Positions 1 through 12,900 of a DNA stretch of 64,000 bases are shown piece after piece. Numbering within the stretch: the first letter of the stretch is position 1; the number at the start of each line of letters is the position of its first letter. The notes under the pieces were generated by a model. It worked only from the letters and a program-made list of their open reading frames with translations. It was not told the DNA's origin and did no database searches. This DNA is from Leucocoprinus leucothites (Eukaryota; Basidiomycota; Agaricomycetes; Agaricales; Agaricaceae): contig JAACJO010000003.1 of NCBI GenBank assembly GCA_013368445.1, forward strand, positions 1,116,001 through 1,180,000, given 5' to 3'. The position numbers were made by a program, and so were the translations under genes.

Positions 1-403
1 CGCGTTATACCGCATCGGTGCTGATCGCAACTTGCGTTTACATCATATGCTTCTACTTACATATTCAACGTGCAGAGGCTTCAAGGTGCCATTCTTTTTT
101 GAGGAAAAGACTAGGGTGGGGTAGCATTTTGTTTATCCCACTCGCTGGAGCATAAAGCAAGCGATCTCCCCAACATGGCTCACCTGAGAATCCTTTTTCA
201 ACGAGGTTCTAGTGGGCATAAAGATGTAGCGTCCGAGTCGTAGCTGGGTTAAAAATGAAGGAAACTCGATTGTCCCAGACGGATTGGGGCCTATATTTCG
301 CCATAGCCAGCGAGCTTTCAAGTACTGAAAAGCAAGGAATTACGCCAACAATGTACTTTGATTAACAAATCGTTAGCTATAGTTGTCTAGTATAGCGGCG
401 AGG
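1..403. other. Intergenic, no gene recognised
   Basis: Only short unsupported open frames are present. This is the 3' flank of the leftward NACHT gene that ends at 404. I see no repeat or RNA gene here. Confidence 0.5.
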
Positions 404-2934
404 CTATGACCAGTCATAGGGTAGTACATACCACCACTCCCTTCTGCCACCAGTACTATCAGCCGGCAAGATGGCTAAAATACTTCTGCCCTCCTTACCC
501 ACTAGATATACGCGTGCGGGAATTGGAAGACTTGCGATCTCTTCCAGGTGTGCTTGGACGTAGCGTTTCCATCGAGGTTCCTCGCATAACGGAGTCTTAT
601 CTCTTGGAGCAGGATTTAGGAAGCATGGAGATAGTTTCAACGAAGGAAGCTTTGAGCAAAATGGTTACACGGGGCGTACAATCGAGAAGAAATAAATACG
701 AACTACCTTGAAAAACCCTGGTGCAGACAAACCGTACTGCGAGGGGTCCAAAAACGACAAAGCTCTTGCAGCCTCTTTGGATCGAACGTAATCGAGGTTG
801 ATAGACTGAATGTCAATTTTCCGAGCCAGTCCCCAATCTTCAAGAATCTTCAGAGATGACTGATTGTCGGGTGGTGTGAGTGGTACGGTCGTCTCCTTCA
901 ATCGATAGTTACCCACCGGCTTTGTACAATAGAGGTGCATGCCTAAGCTATAGAGGGGATGAGTGATACTCGGACTCAGGTTGGCCCAAAGCACATCTCC
1001 GAAGAAGGCAGCCAGCTGATTCTCCATACCGTCGGATATATCCTCATAAGAAATGGCTTTTGCGAGATTGATCAAAACGGTATCAAAGGCCGCCACTAGG
1101 AGGAAGCATGCCTGTCGTGCTGGAGTTTCCTCTCCCTTATTCAAAGCCCATGAGAGCGTAACCCTAGATGGGCATATTGTAGAGTCCACTATAGGACGCT
1201 ATTATCAGTAAGTCTTTTTGAGCCATGAAAACAAAAAGACTGACCGGGATTGTGCGATTCCAGAAGAACACGAATCGCTCCTGATAGAACTTCTTTGTAT
1301 GGGTCCTCAACATGAAAATTGGCCGAGCGATGGGGCGACGTGATGTAATCAGAGAAGGAGTTATGAAAGGCTTTAAGCTGGGTGCCATATGTTACTTCTT
1401 CTGGTGGGGGGATCTCAACTACAGAGTGAAGCTTCCTAAGCGCCCCATATACATCCTCCTGCCGAAGCCTCAACAAACCACATATATCCAAAAGCCTGCC
1501 CGCTGGAGCTATTATCCATCTTCGGTCAAATGAGATCCGCAATAAGCGCGTGGTGGTCGGGAGGACATCGGTATGGATAGTGGAGAGAATCTCAGCGTAG
1601 AGATTATCAAGTATAGCAAGAGGATTGGGCTTTTGATTGGACAAAGGTGCCTTTCTGATAACATTCAGGACGATCTCGAGCTGAGAGACCGGGTTTCCAT
1701 AGTCCTCGTCAATGATAAAACTCATGACCACCGACCCAAAACCAAAGTGGCCGGATGCAGCCTTTGCAACCTCGAAGAAATCTTCCTCCGAGGGCCACCG
1801 CGTACAGGTCAGCGGGAAAAAATCACGGTATCGCTCGTAAGTCTCTTGGAATTTATCACGAAGGAAGCGCTCAACATCTGTGCGTGCATGATTGGAGTTT
1901 ACACGGACATTGATCTCTCGATATCTAGAATGAGTTGTAGAGTGGGAGAAGGTGTGTCGTATATGTGGTTCTGGGCGACTTGAAATTACCCAGACTAGAG
2001 GGATTTCCGGGTGTTCGAAAACGAGCCGTCTGATCAGGAGTATGATTTCCCGCTGTTCCTCTGTTCCTTTGCACTCGTCGAGCCCATCAACAATTATCAA
2101 CACCGTGTCTGGGAGTCCTTCGAGGACAGTCCGTTCCACAAAGGGTTTTTCAATGAACGATTGAAACTGCGTGGACATCTTCTTCGCGGTAATATTTGGA
2201 TCATGTGTCAAGACATTGACAATGTATTCGCGATATGACTTGAATTTAGTGGCAAGCCGGTAAGCAATTGTTGTGAACAGACGTAATGGATGATCGATTC
2301 TTTTGGATCTTGAAAAGAAAAAGGTAGCACCCGGTATGGACTCGTCCTCCGCAAGACTCTGCATAATCGCAGACTTTCCAGCACCGGCAGGTCCATGGAG
2401 CCATAGGATCTTCTCTTCTCGATTTTGATTGTGCAACCATGTTTTTACATCACTGCGGATGCCGAGTCGTGTTCCAGGGTGGCAGAATGGAGGATGGTTC
2501 CGTTCTAATGAGTCGTATTCTCCGCCAGGCACGGTATGTTTATTGAGGGAGTCAAGTGCTGCGGTTTCCGTTGCTGTAATGATCTCGGCATTAGTTTTCT
2601 CTAGTATGAATTTCAGATGGTACGCACCATTTATAGGGTCGTAGAAGACTTTGTTGGCAGTGATTGTCGCTTTTGATATGTTATAGCATTTATAAATGCT
2701 ATCTGTCTTCGTGAGACTACCATGGACTTCGGTAAAGCTTGAGTTTGTGATCCCGAAGTTCTACGAGCCAGAAAACAAGCCGGGCGAGCCACTCGATGAG
2801 CCCGGGGCAATATGCTGTGCTGGAGCCGAATCTCCGGGGACAGGAGGAGGCGAGGAAGGGGGCAGCGAGAAGAAGAATTTGCTGAACTTTTTCCGCTTTC
2901 CTTTGGGGAGGTCAGAATGGTCAGTGGGGGTCAT
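404..2934 (-). CDS. NACHT-domain STAND NTPase (NLR-like), copy N1, with an in-frame stop
   Basis: Mushroom-type NACHT NTPase, a signal-transducing ATPase family related to NLR immune and incompatibility proteins. Walker A GPAGAGKS lies near residue 180 and Walker B LIIVDGLDEC follows about 100 residues later. Exons read 1245-2934, 707-1188 and 404-649. Introns 1189-1244 and 650-706 have GT-AG ends and the sum is 806 codons. The first intron (donor gtcagt, acceptor ctatag before tggactct) is shared with the paralogue at 7.3-9.6 kb. The ATG at 2934 opens a basic, Pro/Ser-rich leader leading into the family's FSGS-x-NF motif. The x codon there is TAG (2761-2763), probably a mutated glutamine codon. 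No ATG lies between that stop and the P-loop, so a functional product would need readthrough or an unrecognised intron. It is either a recent pseudogene or carries a sequence error. The C-terminal domain lacks recognisable WD or ankyrin repeats. Confidence 0.75.
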
Positions 2935-2937
2935 AGT

Positions 2938-2971
2938 GTGGTGGTGGTGGTGGTGGTCGTCGTCGTCGTCG
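2938..2971. repeat. GTG/GTC trinucleotide microsatellite
   Basis: A run of about six GTG followed by about five GTC units lies just upstream of the presumed start of the leftward NACHT gene. On the minus strand it would read as Asp then His codons, but the likely ATG (2934) lies downstream, so it is probably in the 5' leader. Confidence 0.7.
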
Positions 2972-3639
2972 GGGATACAGTAAACTGTCACACAAAGCTG
3001 CCCGTTTACCTGCGTCCCAAGAGCCGGACACCGGGGAAAGGTTGGTAAGGGAGGTGTTTTCAAGGGTGTCAGGAGGAACTTCGAGGATGCGATATCCTGT
3101 TATTACCCTTCTATGAACAGCCTGCTGTCAGAAATTCACAGGCCTGGTAGTTGGGGTATGGTGACATCAGGCTGACAAGGTTGCAACATCACTGTCTCAT
3201 GCCAACACACAAGAAAACCGGTGTTGGAAATTTGATCTAGTGGAAGATCACGCTGAATGGGGCACGAGAAGAAAGGCTCAAAACAGCAATAGTAGTTTAG
3301 TCCTTACTTACAATATAACATGGAGATCTGTGAAAGAGAAAATCGGGCAGCTTCCAATGAGGTATGCGCTGGATTTGATTACGGATCCTGAAAGTTACGA
3401 TGTGACGTCGAAATATCCCATACACGCCAGATGGTCAAGTAGACAGATCATAGACTTGCAATCTTGTTTGGACTTCTTGTACAGCGGTCGTAATCTATCG
3501 CCCCTAACAGTTCCAATCTTTTGCGGTTGGCGGATGTCATGGGTCAGACTGCAGTGGAAAGAACTGAAGATCAGAACGCGCTGACAAGAATCAAATAACA
3601 CTAGTTAACATCAGAGAAATATTCACGTTACAGCCCATT
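2972..3639. other. Intergenic between NACHT N1 and a leftward conserved gene
   Basis: It holds the promoter side of the NACHT gene and the 3' flank of the gene ending at 3640. A plus-strand open frame of about 114 codons (3240-3584) lacks an ATG start and resembles nothing I know. I do not call it a gene. Confidence 0.45.
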
Positions 3640-5060
3640 TTATCGCACTTTCGCAACGATCCACTTTTCCTCCATACCCGGCCTCCTCTTCATCTCACCT
3701 AACTCTTCCACCTTTCCCAGCCACGGTCCAAACTCTTCCCCGGATCCTGAATTATCAAATCCCAACGAGAAACACAACCAACGACGTGTATCATATGGTT
3801 CTTCAAACCAAATCTCCCTATATGCAGCCTTCATAATCTTCCACGTACTGTCTCTCGCTTTTGACCGAAGCACATCGACCACCGTCCTCAGTGCTCGAAT
3901 AGCCAGTTCGTTATGAAGCTCCGTTGTCACATCTGCTTTAGATGTATCGCCGTGCGTATGCAGCTCAAGCACCTGCCCAACGTGTTTCTCGCTCGTCAAG
4001 ATACTCAACTGGTAGTAGTTTCCCGATCGCAGGTTATAAGTCAAGGAACGAAGCCAGTTATGTGTGATCTGGGGTAGCCAATCCTTTGGTACGGACGTTT
4101 GTTGCTGGTGGTAGAGGCTTTGAGATGGGTATTGCGTGATGAGATGATGAGTGAGAGAGATGAGGAGGGACATGTGTCGGCGATAGGTAAAACTCGGTAA
4201 ATTGGGCTTTGGATCGGTTGAAGCTGAGGATGCCTTGGGATAGAGGTCGCCCAAGAGTGGGGGGACGATGGCAGTGGTATGCTTTGGAGAGCTGAAGAGG
4301 ATGGAGAGGTAGAGAGATCGTTCATACACTGTCAGACCTGTTTGAGCCACGCAAAGCCAACTTTGATTAATAAAAATTAGCTGACCTTCGATACTGAAGC
4401 TATCGACTCGGCCGCTCGATGAGACCCCTTCCCTTAGTTTACCTGTGATAATATCAAAATCAGGCTTGCAACTCCCGCAGGGGGAATAGACATACGGAAT
4501 AGAATGAGAATATTCTCTTGCTCTTCTATCCGATTCTTTCTCGCGTCTTCAGTTTCGGAATCGAGGTTCTCATGGCGCTTAAGCACTTTTTCAACCTATT
4601 GGCACCGGAAATGTTAGCCTAGTTGAGACGAAGCTCCGTTATGCCGAGCTTACCTTTTCTTCGATGAAGGTGCGATATTCCTCTTGCACTTTGAACTTCT
4701 TCAACCTGGACCACTGTGTCACATTAGGTGGACAAAAAACTGGGAGGTGAAGACGTCTAACGAGACTCACGAATCACCGTCTTTGTCCAGGCCGCTGCTA
4801 CGACTGACGGAAGGCATGAGCTCCATCTGACGTCTACTCGACATTGCAGGGTCCTTTTTTCCAATTGGTGCACCTATTTGTTGGGAAGATGAAATCGTAG
4901 TTGTCGAGTCTGAGCCTGGTAATCCAGTTTGTCTTCCACGTCCAGCTCCTCTGTGAGTTTGTCCAGAAGGATAATATCGCGCTTGACCACGTCCACGAGG
5001 TCTACCAGCGCCCCTAGGTCCGCCTCTGCCCCTTGGCCACTCATCGTTTGATTTTGACAT
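3640..5060 (-). CDS. Conserved basidiomycete protein of unknown function, Arg/Gly-rich N-terminus
   Basis: Five exons: 4771-5060, 4654-4705, 4496-4595, 4386-4442 and 3640-4337. They join in frame to 398 residues. The start is the ATG at 5060 (MSKSNDEW). Residues 5-45 are rich in RG and RGG, as in RNA-binding tails. A charged, probably helical stretch follows (residues about 97-155, rich in K, R and E), then a helical domain containing YERSLYLSILFSSP and a Trp-rich C-terminus. I recognise no named domain. The pattern of a variable RGG head and a well-structured body suggests a real conserved gene. It is transcribed divergently from the DUF3605 gene with only about 250 bp between starts, so the two may share a promoter. 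The function is unknown. Confidence 0.75.
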
Positions 5061-5306
5061 GATCTCAAAAAACGGGTGAAGATGGTTGACAAACAAGAAT
5101 AACGTCAGGGTCGGTGGATAACAAAATTTGGGTTCCTAACATAGAAGGACGTGGAGCAATCAGAGCTGCTTATCTTGACGGCGATGGCGAGGTACGCCGT
5201 GAGGCTATACAGAAGTTTCTCCACGACAGTTCACCCACCGACTTCAAGCTTGAACATTGCCCACCACCTTTATACCCTTAGACGCACAACTTAGACTATA
5301 GACGAC
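5061..5306. promoter_or_regulatory. Shared divergent promoter region
   Basis: 246 bp separate two divergent start codons (5060 minus, 5307 plus). A pyrimidine-rich patch and a TATA-like 'ttatacc' near 5271 lie on the rightward side. The promoter role is inferred from geometry only. Confidence 0.5.
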
Positions 5307-6512
5307 ATGACAGCCGAAATAACACCTCAGCCAGTTCACCAGGCTCAACACCCACAGACCGCCGAGCTCAAAGCTATCGACATTCCTCTGCGCAAAGGTC
5401 CACCTACACGAGAAGAATTACTAGCCCATTACCCTGCCAAATTTACTTGGGAGCATCTCAAAGTATTCGTAAACTCCGGGTTAGTTTTGTTCCCATTATG
5501 ATTTCTCTCTCTCTGAACTAAATCACGACTGCTTCCGTTGATAGAGACCTCGGGCTCTTAAAACGCGACAAGAAGCTCCAAGAACGGTACAACGAATGGT
5601 CTGTCGGTATACTCCAGCAATATGGGTCCTTGGGTGCGTTCATTCATATTCGCCACGTGGACATAGGCGCCGGCTCATGACGCTCTCGCGGTTTTTTAAT
5701 ATCAACTCGGCAGTGAACTACCTATTGAATCATCGTTTGCAGTGGGGTAAACCTGATACTTTATCACTCTTGACTTCGACTCTGGACGGACCTTGCCACA
5801 CAACAACGAACGGCAGCGCGAATGGCCAATCAGTTTTCCCGCCAGCAGATTTAACAGAACCTCCAGTTCTCAAAGCATTACCACCTCTTCCACTAGATGC
5901 CCCGGAATATTTCACGGTCAATACCCCAGCAGAGTATCTAAGCATCATACAAAACGACTGGCCCTATTCCGGTACGCCTCTTGCCTTCCACCACCATTTG
6001 ACAACTTCCCACTCACGAACCCCGCTCTTATGTTTGTTACACAGTTCCAGCAGACGTCGAACACGCTCTCATCTGGTCTCGCATTCCAATCTATCACGGT
6101 ACCCTCGTTCCACCGCTCATCAAATCCCGTATCGAACAAGACGGCTTGTGGGGATTCACAGGCACCACTTCACCTCCACCTGACCCTGCAGAACACCTAC
6201 CTGCCTGTCTACCCGCTCTTGCGGAATGGGGCATCAATCTAGAATCTATGGTTGTATCGCAGAAAGGAACTGAGGAAGAGGAAGAGCTGGTTACGCGCGC
6301 TGGGAGGGAGGTTCATGAGTTTGTGAGAAGGCGATGGAATGAGAACCAGTGGGAGACGGCCTGGTTTGTTAATCCACCGGTGAGAGGCAGAACATCTGAG
6401 ACGTGTTTTAACTTGAAAGACTGACGGACGCCAACAGAGGTTACAAAGTGTCCCTGGTCTCGCTCACATTCATGTTTTCGCAAAGCGGAAGACGACGGTC
6501 ATATCCAAGTAA
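5307..6512 (+). CDS. DUF3605 domain protein
   Basis: Five exons: 5307-5479, 5545-5633, 5714-5971, 6045-6379 and 6438-6512. All introns are GT-AG and the exons sum to 310 codons (309 residues). The translation shows the hallmarks of the fungal DUF3605 family: YPAKFTWEHLK near the N-terminus, DLGLLKRDKKLQERY, RLQWG, then EYLSIIQNDWPYS, VEHALIWSRIPI, a PPLIKSRIEQDGLWGFTG block and a C-terminal WETAWFVNPP-RLQSVPGLAHIHVF segment. The function of the family is not known to me. It is widespread in fungi and often cytosolic, with no signal peptide or membrane segment visible. The gene is intact and shares a promoter region with the leftward gene at 3640-5060. Confidence 0.9.
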
Positions 6513-7297
6513 AGATATTGTGTAGACTATCAACCTTGGATCTCTAAACGAGTTTTGAAAATCGTGATCTTCCGTTCCGTTTCACTGCCCGTCGTGCTCA
6601 GCCGAAGATACCACGCCCAGTTTTTGATGACGCTACCTCATGTTTTATATCAAGGTCGCCGCAGGCTCGGCGCTCGGTACGGGTAGTACCCTCTTCAAAG
6701 TCTGTAGTTCCTCATATACAACGTTATTAACCAGTATATACCCGAACTCAGGAACACGAGAAAATAGTCGCCCCCTTATATGCAAGGAAAAGGAGCCAAA
6801 CGCTAACCGACACCGAGGATCCGCTACAAAATGACAGCCAACAACTGTCAACATCCAAAATTATGCCGAATCGCCAGCGTACGATCTCACCAACCCGACA
6901 CATGTAGAATCATTGTATATCACCCAGAAGTGTCGAATGAGTGTTGCCCACGGTAAAGCCCCTTCAAGTTAACGTTGAGCCTGATATTGTGAAATAAATA
7001 CTGGACGTATGGCACTAGGTCCCTTCCCGAGACAGGGTTTAGTGAACAACCGAAGGGGAGTGAACGAGTCATCTATTGAGTGGTAGTAACCCTAAGCTCC
7101 TTGACGGTATGCATAGGTTCCAACTCGAGATAGACATCACCTCAATAAGTATAAATTTCCCAAGACCCGCCTTGTTCCCAACTACCATCATCTTCCTTCA
7201 AATCCCTCACTGGGCTTGCAACAATGTCCTTTCAAGGGAAAGGTTGGGGTACATTAGCATTACCCTTTGAACTGGGCTCGCCCTCAGGAAATCAATT
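6513..7297. other. Intergenic, no gene recognised
   Basis: About 785 bp without a supported gene. It contains the 3' flank of the DUF3605 gene and the upstream region of NACHT copy N2. Possible degenerate N-terminal coding sequence of N2 was looked for here and not found. Confidence 0.4.
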
Positions 7298-9591
7298 ATG
7301 TTAGGCTTTTTCCCGAATGCACAACATTTCTCGGTTGTAAACCCAACTATGATCGAGAATAGGATTCACATACTAGGCAGCAGCAGCAGATGTAAGGGTC
7401 CATTTCTTCTTGTTTCTCATCTCGAGTCGCCGAGGAGATCGCAGCATTTGGCCTACTCGCAGAGCACACAATCCCAGGTGCTGATTTCGACTCGTACGAG
7501 CGCGATCCTCCTCCCCAATGCCATCCTGGCACTCGCCTCGATATACTTGAAAGGATACACCCGTGGTCTCATGACATAGAGCGCCAGCATCGCATTCTTT
7601 GGCTCCATGGGCCTGCCGGGGTGGGCAAGTCTGCAATTATGCAGACTCTTGCCGAGGGACAGTCCGAATCTCTTGACACCATCCTTGGCGCTACCGTCTT
7701 CTTTTCGAGGCCGAACAAACGAGATGATCCACGACGTATGTTTACCACTATTACATACCAGCTTGCTGTGAGGTTCCCGTCCTACCGAAAATACGTCGTG
7801 GACGCTCTTACCAATGATCCGAAAATCGTTGGAAAATCGATGGCCGAACAGTTCAGGTGGTTTATAATGAGGCCATTTACTGTTGTTGACTTACTTGAAG
7901 AGCTTCCTCAAACAGTGCTGATAATCATAGATGGCCTAGACGAATGTAAGGGTGAGGAGGCACAGCGAGAAATTGTTCTCCTTATCAGCCGATTCGCCCT
8001 CAAACATCCAAACACGCCACTCATCTGGACTATTGCGAGCCGACCGGAACCACATTTATGGAGCGTGTTCTCTGATTCGCAAATTCAGAACTGCCACTGG
8101 GAGATCAACGTGCCTGTCGATTCTAATCAGAGTACTGCAGACGTCGAGCGATTCCTCCGGGAGAAGTTCCAGGAAATTCGCCTGAGATATTCATCATTTT
8201 TCCCCGCGACTCTACGCCAGTGGCCCACAGAAGCTGGATTCCTCATCATTGCGAAGGCTGCATCTGGCCTATTTATTTTTGCTTCGGTGGTCATTCGGTT
8301 CATTACCGACGAAAGTTATGGAAATCCTGTTTCTCAGCTTCGAAAGGTTTTGACCGTGATCGAGACAACGCGGTCACAAGGACTTGAGTCTAGCCCGCTC
8401 AAAACCCTTGATAACATGTACGCGGAAATTATCTCTGCCATTCCTCTGGATGTCCTACCCTGTACCATGCGATTACTCGCATTATCATTCTATTCTCCCC
8501 TGGAGTTTGGAGTATACAGGAAACATGCATTTGGGATTGTATTTAACTGGCTAGAGCTCAGCCAAGCAGACGTGTATGGTGCACTTCGCAAGTTACACTC
8601 TGTACTTGAAATCCCTCCATCAGAAAAGATGACATCTGCGCGTCGGCTCAGAGCATTTCACGCTTCATTTCCTGACTACGTCGCACTGCATCTGGCCCGC
8701 TCACACAATGCTATTGACCCTTGGCAAGAGGTATTGAGAAGTTCCAAGCGCGTCCTCTTAGAGTCATATAATCCTTGTCAGTCTGCTACTTCGCTGTTAA
8801 CCCTTCTACCAAAAAAATCATTAACATCGCTCTATAGTGGACTCTACTATCGAGGTTTCAAGAATCGAGCTGTCATGGGTGTATGAGAACGAAAGAGACA
8901 TACAAGAGTTTCTTTTCTGGACTTCTCTTATCAGTTTGGCACCCCATGCCGTTGAAACGACCTCCTGGGACAATGGCTCCTCTAACCTCCAACTCCGTTC
9001 TCTGTTTGAAAATATTGACTATGCAACCAGCTTTCTCGGACCAGAGGACGGCCCGCAGCATGTTTTATGCTATATGGGTACAGAGCGATATGAAGTAGGC
9101 CCTTACACTATACAGTCCACTAGACTAAGTGAATCTGATCCAATTTTAGTTCCTTTCAGCGCTTGAAACTTTGGGAATTGCCAAGCGATTTGACCTCCAG
9201 TCTTTGGACCTGAACCGCATCCAGCCAAGTAGAAATACCTGGATTCTGCCCACCACGTCGACGTTTGAACAAACACCTGGTTCTGTACCACTCTTCCTGC
9301 GTTGGGATTCTGTGCGTATTTCGGTGATATAATCTTGCAACATTCTCATTTGACTTCTAGCTCCCGAGGGATCCAGAGCTCTTGTATTGGGAGGTGAATT
9401 CCTTGTCCGAGAATCCTAACTGGAAGGATTTGGTCAGGGGGCATATTGCTGCTATAAATGCCCTTGAAGTTCCTGCATCCATATACTTAGTCGGCAGGGG
9501 TGACAGAAGTGCCATCGTAATGCATGAGAATCCAGGGTCTTTGGATGCGGATAGCCGTTGGTTTTATGTCTTACCGTATGACCAGTCGTAG
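7298..9591 (+). CDS. NACHT-domain STAND NTPase (NLR-like), copy N2
   Basis: Paralogue of the NACHT gene at 0.4-2.9 kb, on the other strand. Walker A GPAGVGKSA sits at about 7612-7638 and Walker B IIIDGLDEC at about 7922. From 7429 the exons 7429-8776, 8838-9094, 9150-9311 and 9361-9591 sum to 666 codons in frame and end with YVLPYDQS, matching the YVLPYDWS end of N1. The 5' end is uncertain. The ATG at 7298 begins a frame containing AQHFSVVNPT, equivalent to the family's N-terminal SGSQNF-type motif. That frame does not join the main frame without a shift near 7390-7430, and about 40 residues present in N1 are missing. The gene therefore either starts differently, has an undetected intron, or is 5'-damaged. 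The body is fully open. Confidence 0.75.
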
Positions 9592-9934
9592 CTGTTTATT
9601 CGTCGATAGTATAACCGCCAAGGGATAGATCATTTCTACTATTTTCTTGAATTCACTGCTTTACGAAATCGCGTGATTGAGGTAGAGTTCGAGCGTGAGC
9701 CGGATGCCATGTCCAATGTTACGTTAACATACAACCTGAAATTAAGTGCGAAAGCAGAAGCTAGAAGCTATGGAGATCCGAGGCCAGCCTCCATTCAGAT
9801 TCCTGAATGGATCTAGAGTACAAATACAAGCCGACCGGAGCATGAGCAAGATGTATGAAGAAGCACCCGAAAAAATGTAAATATGATTCTACTAAATGCC
9901 ACACCACTGCCAAAACACCGTTCACATCACATAT
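9592..9934. other. Intergenic between NACHT N2 and the auxilin-like gene (convergent)
   Basis: 343 bp between two convergent 3' ends. A plus-strand open stretch of about 54 codons (9649-9813) ends in a stop but has no clear start or family match, so it is not called as a gene. Confidence 0.4.
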
Positions 9935-12900
9935 CTACTTAAAAGCATTCCAAGCCTCGTTCAACGCCCCAAACACACCCTGCGCAATCATCCTCTGCTC
10001 CAACGTCGAATTACTTGCATTCAACTACACACAACAATCACCATCATCAGTCAAAAAGAAACCCTCCAAGCCCAACTGAAAAACCGGAGCGTACCTTATC
10101 AGGATGAACCTTCGCCACAGCCTTCATATACTTCACCTTCACCTGTCCAGGAGTCACCAGCTCATGCATCCCAACTTTAACCCCTCCTCCCGAATTCACC
10201 AACTCATCCCAAAGAACAGTATCAAGACTGGCAAGTAAAGCACGAATGTTATTCTCCTTCCCATTCTTCCAATTCGATAGTCTAGCGTCCACGGTATCTT
10301 TAAGCTCGTGTTTAGCTTGATCTTCAGCTTCAGCTGCTGCTGTTGTCGTTCGTAGTGCGTTCAATGCTGAAGATGGTTTATCCGCGTTCGTGGTGGTTGT
10401 AGGTGCTGCTGGGCGAGGGCGAGGTTTGGGTTTAGGCGCTGGTGGTCTTGCAGAGGAAGAAGAGCCATTCATCCCGCCATTTGACGATGATCCACCACCA
10501 CCACCAGTCATCCTCACACACCGTCCAACACCTCTCCCAGCTTCCCCTCTTATACCCTCATTCCTAACCCATGCGCTGCTCCTCAACAACTCCCAGTCAT
10601 TTTTCGCTTTATTCCACTTCTCCAGTCCTTCATATGCCTCAGCACGTCGCTTGATAGCTTTCGTGAGACCATCAACCAGGTCTACCGTCTCCTCCTGCAC
10701 ATCGTGAGCACCGGAAATAGTGATAGTGTGTTTCGTAGCGTTAGCGTCGTATGAGGGATCCCAATCAACTTTATCTTGACTCGAAGATGAACCAGCACCC
10801 AGGGCGTCAAAGTCGGCATCGGAAGAAGACCAGTGATTCGTAGTGATAAGCCCAATAACACCCTCACAGTCTCTGACCGCGCCACCAACATCACCAGTCT
10901 TCATCCGTGCGTTCGCGCGGTTATTCAATAACAGCACAAAATACAGATTATCACTGCCGCTCGATGACGAACGTAACGAGTCAATGGCGCGCGTGTATAA
11001 CGTCTCGGCATTTCCGAATTGTCCGAGCTTGAATGTAGCGTTAGCTTCAGATTTGAGAGCTGCGATAGAGGATGAGATTGCGGATGTATTGCGTTGATAT
11101 CTTGGTTTGACTGGTTGACTTGGTTGCTGTCGGGATCGTGGGGTGGAGGAAGGTTGAGGACGGCGAGGAGCTGATGAGGATGATGCTTGGAAGATGGTGG
11201 GTTGGGTTGGAGCAGGTACGGGTGCCGGTGCAAAAAGGTCGATTTCGGGTTCTTCTACTGGTGGCTGTGTGGGTACTGGAACGGCAGCGGCAGCTTCACG
11301 TTCTCTTACACGCTGACGCTCCCTCTCCCGTTGACGATCCGGTCGTTTCGGGATCCACACCTCCGGTTCCCTTTCCCTTTCCCCCTCCTTTCTTCTACTT
11401 GGACCAGCACCGATGTCATCTCTAAACCCACCACTCGCACCATCATCGTCTCTAAATGCACTCTTTGGCGACACCACCACATCGTCGTCACCTTCCCCTG
11501 CCTGCTGCATCCACTTCGGTTTTCCACCTCTACCAGAATTGCTTCCGCCACTAGCAGCAGATGATGTCCGATGCTCTTCAACGACTTTCTGTACTTGCTC
11601 TTTTTTCTCTTTCCAGAATAGACTAGCTTTGGTGAATACTCCTCGACCAATCTCGCTCGCTTGTGCGAGGATTTGTTCGGCTTGTGCTTGAATATCACCG
11701 GTACTGGCTGTCGCAGACAACGAAGGAGAGGACGTATCCCCCCGACGCGATGGTTGTTGTGGAACCTCTCGCTCACGATCGCGTCGACGGGGGTGAGGCG
11801 CTTGAGCAGGGGCTGGGCTATCAGCACTTCGAGTGGGAGTGCCACGACCACCAACACCACTGCCACCGGCATAACCACCCTCAGAAACGAGTAACTGATC
11901 TAGGGCAGCTTGGACGTCGTTATTGTTCACTGCCAGAGCTGCCTTAGCTTTAGGTACTGAGAATCCCATCTCAACGATCTGGCCGAGGATATGGGGTGGT
12001 GGTGAAGCTGTACGACCTTGGTTCCGGGTCTGGGGCGGAGCAGGTGAAGATGACGATCCAGGGGGTGACGAGGTTGTCGTCTGTTGGCGTGAAGTCGACT
12101 GAGAACAAATCGGGGTGGCCTGGTTAAATAAATGAAGGAGAGAAGCAGTTGTGAACGTACTCTTGGCTCAGGAGGCTTATCAAACACACTCATGAAATCG
12201 TCGTCGGCTCTTTGCCCACCACCATCAAACTCATCGCCATTGTCGTCGTTCAGTAGTCCATCTTCTCGATCTCCAAAATTGAAATCGTCAGAAGGAGAAT
12301 CTGCGCGGGCTCGTTGAGTTTGAGGTTGAATAGCAGGGGTAGATGCAGAGGGGGACGTGAACTCGTCCAGGTCCCAGAGACCTCCCCCTGATGATGTCTT
12401 TGTCGTTTTGTTATTGGAATTAGTAGTAGATTTCACGGGTTGTGTTTGAGATGCGCTGAAGCTATCAAAATTCCAGTCGTCCGTATTGTTTTCCGGTGCA
12501 GCAGATTGAGTATTCGTCTTATCTTGAGACGATGTCGTCGCCGAGGGTTTCCCAAAATCTCCTAAACCCCAGTCGTCTTCTTCGTCAACTGATCCCTTTG
12601 ATGCAGACGCAGGTATTGATTTCGACCCATTTGTCGTTTTCGGTGTCAACTCGACATTCCCGCCCAATCCAAGTGAATCCAATCCCGCCCAAGCAGTTTT
12701 CTCCTTCTCCTGCTGTCTCTGATGTGCCAATATCGCTTCTTTGCGTTCTTTATCAGCTAATGCCGCCTTCTGCGCGATAGTCAGATTTTGTCGGCTCGAA
12801 GACGCAGAAGAAGAGAAGAGATCTGAGAAAGCATCAGCCGAAGGTCTTTGTTGTTGCTGTTGCTGCTGCGGTCGTGATGGTGGGGGAGTGGATGTAAATG

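Noticed and set aside
406..711. Plus-strand open frame antisense to the NACHT N1 3' exon
   Set aside because: No family match; the antisense strand carries the conserved YVLPYD end.
2935..3063. Asp/His-tract N-terminal extension of NACHT N1
   Set aside because: The frame is open but has no ATG upstream of the tract; the first ATG in frame is at 2934.
11306..11878. 190-codon open frame inside the auxilin-like gene
   Set aside because: Shadow frame of a low-complexity Ser/Pro/Arg coding region; the auxilin frame has domain support.
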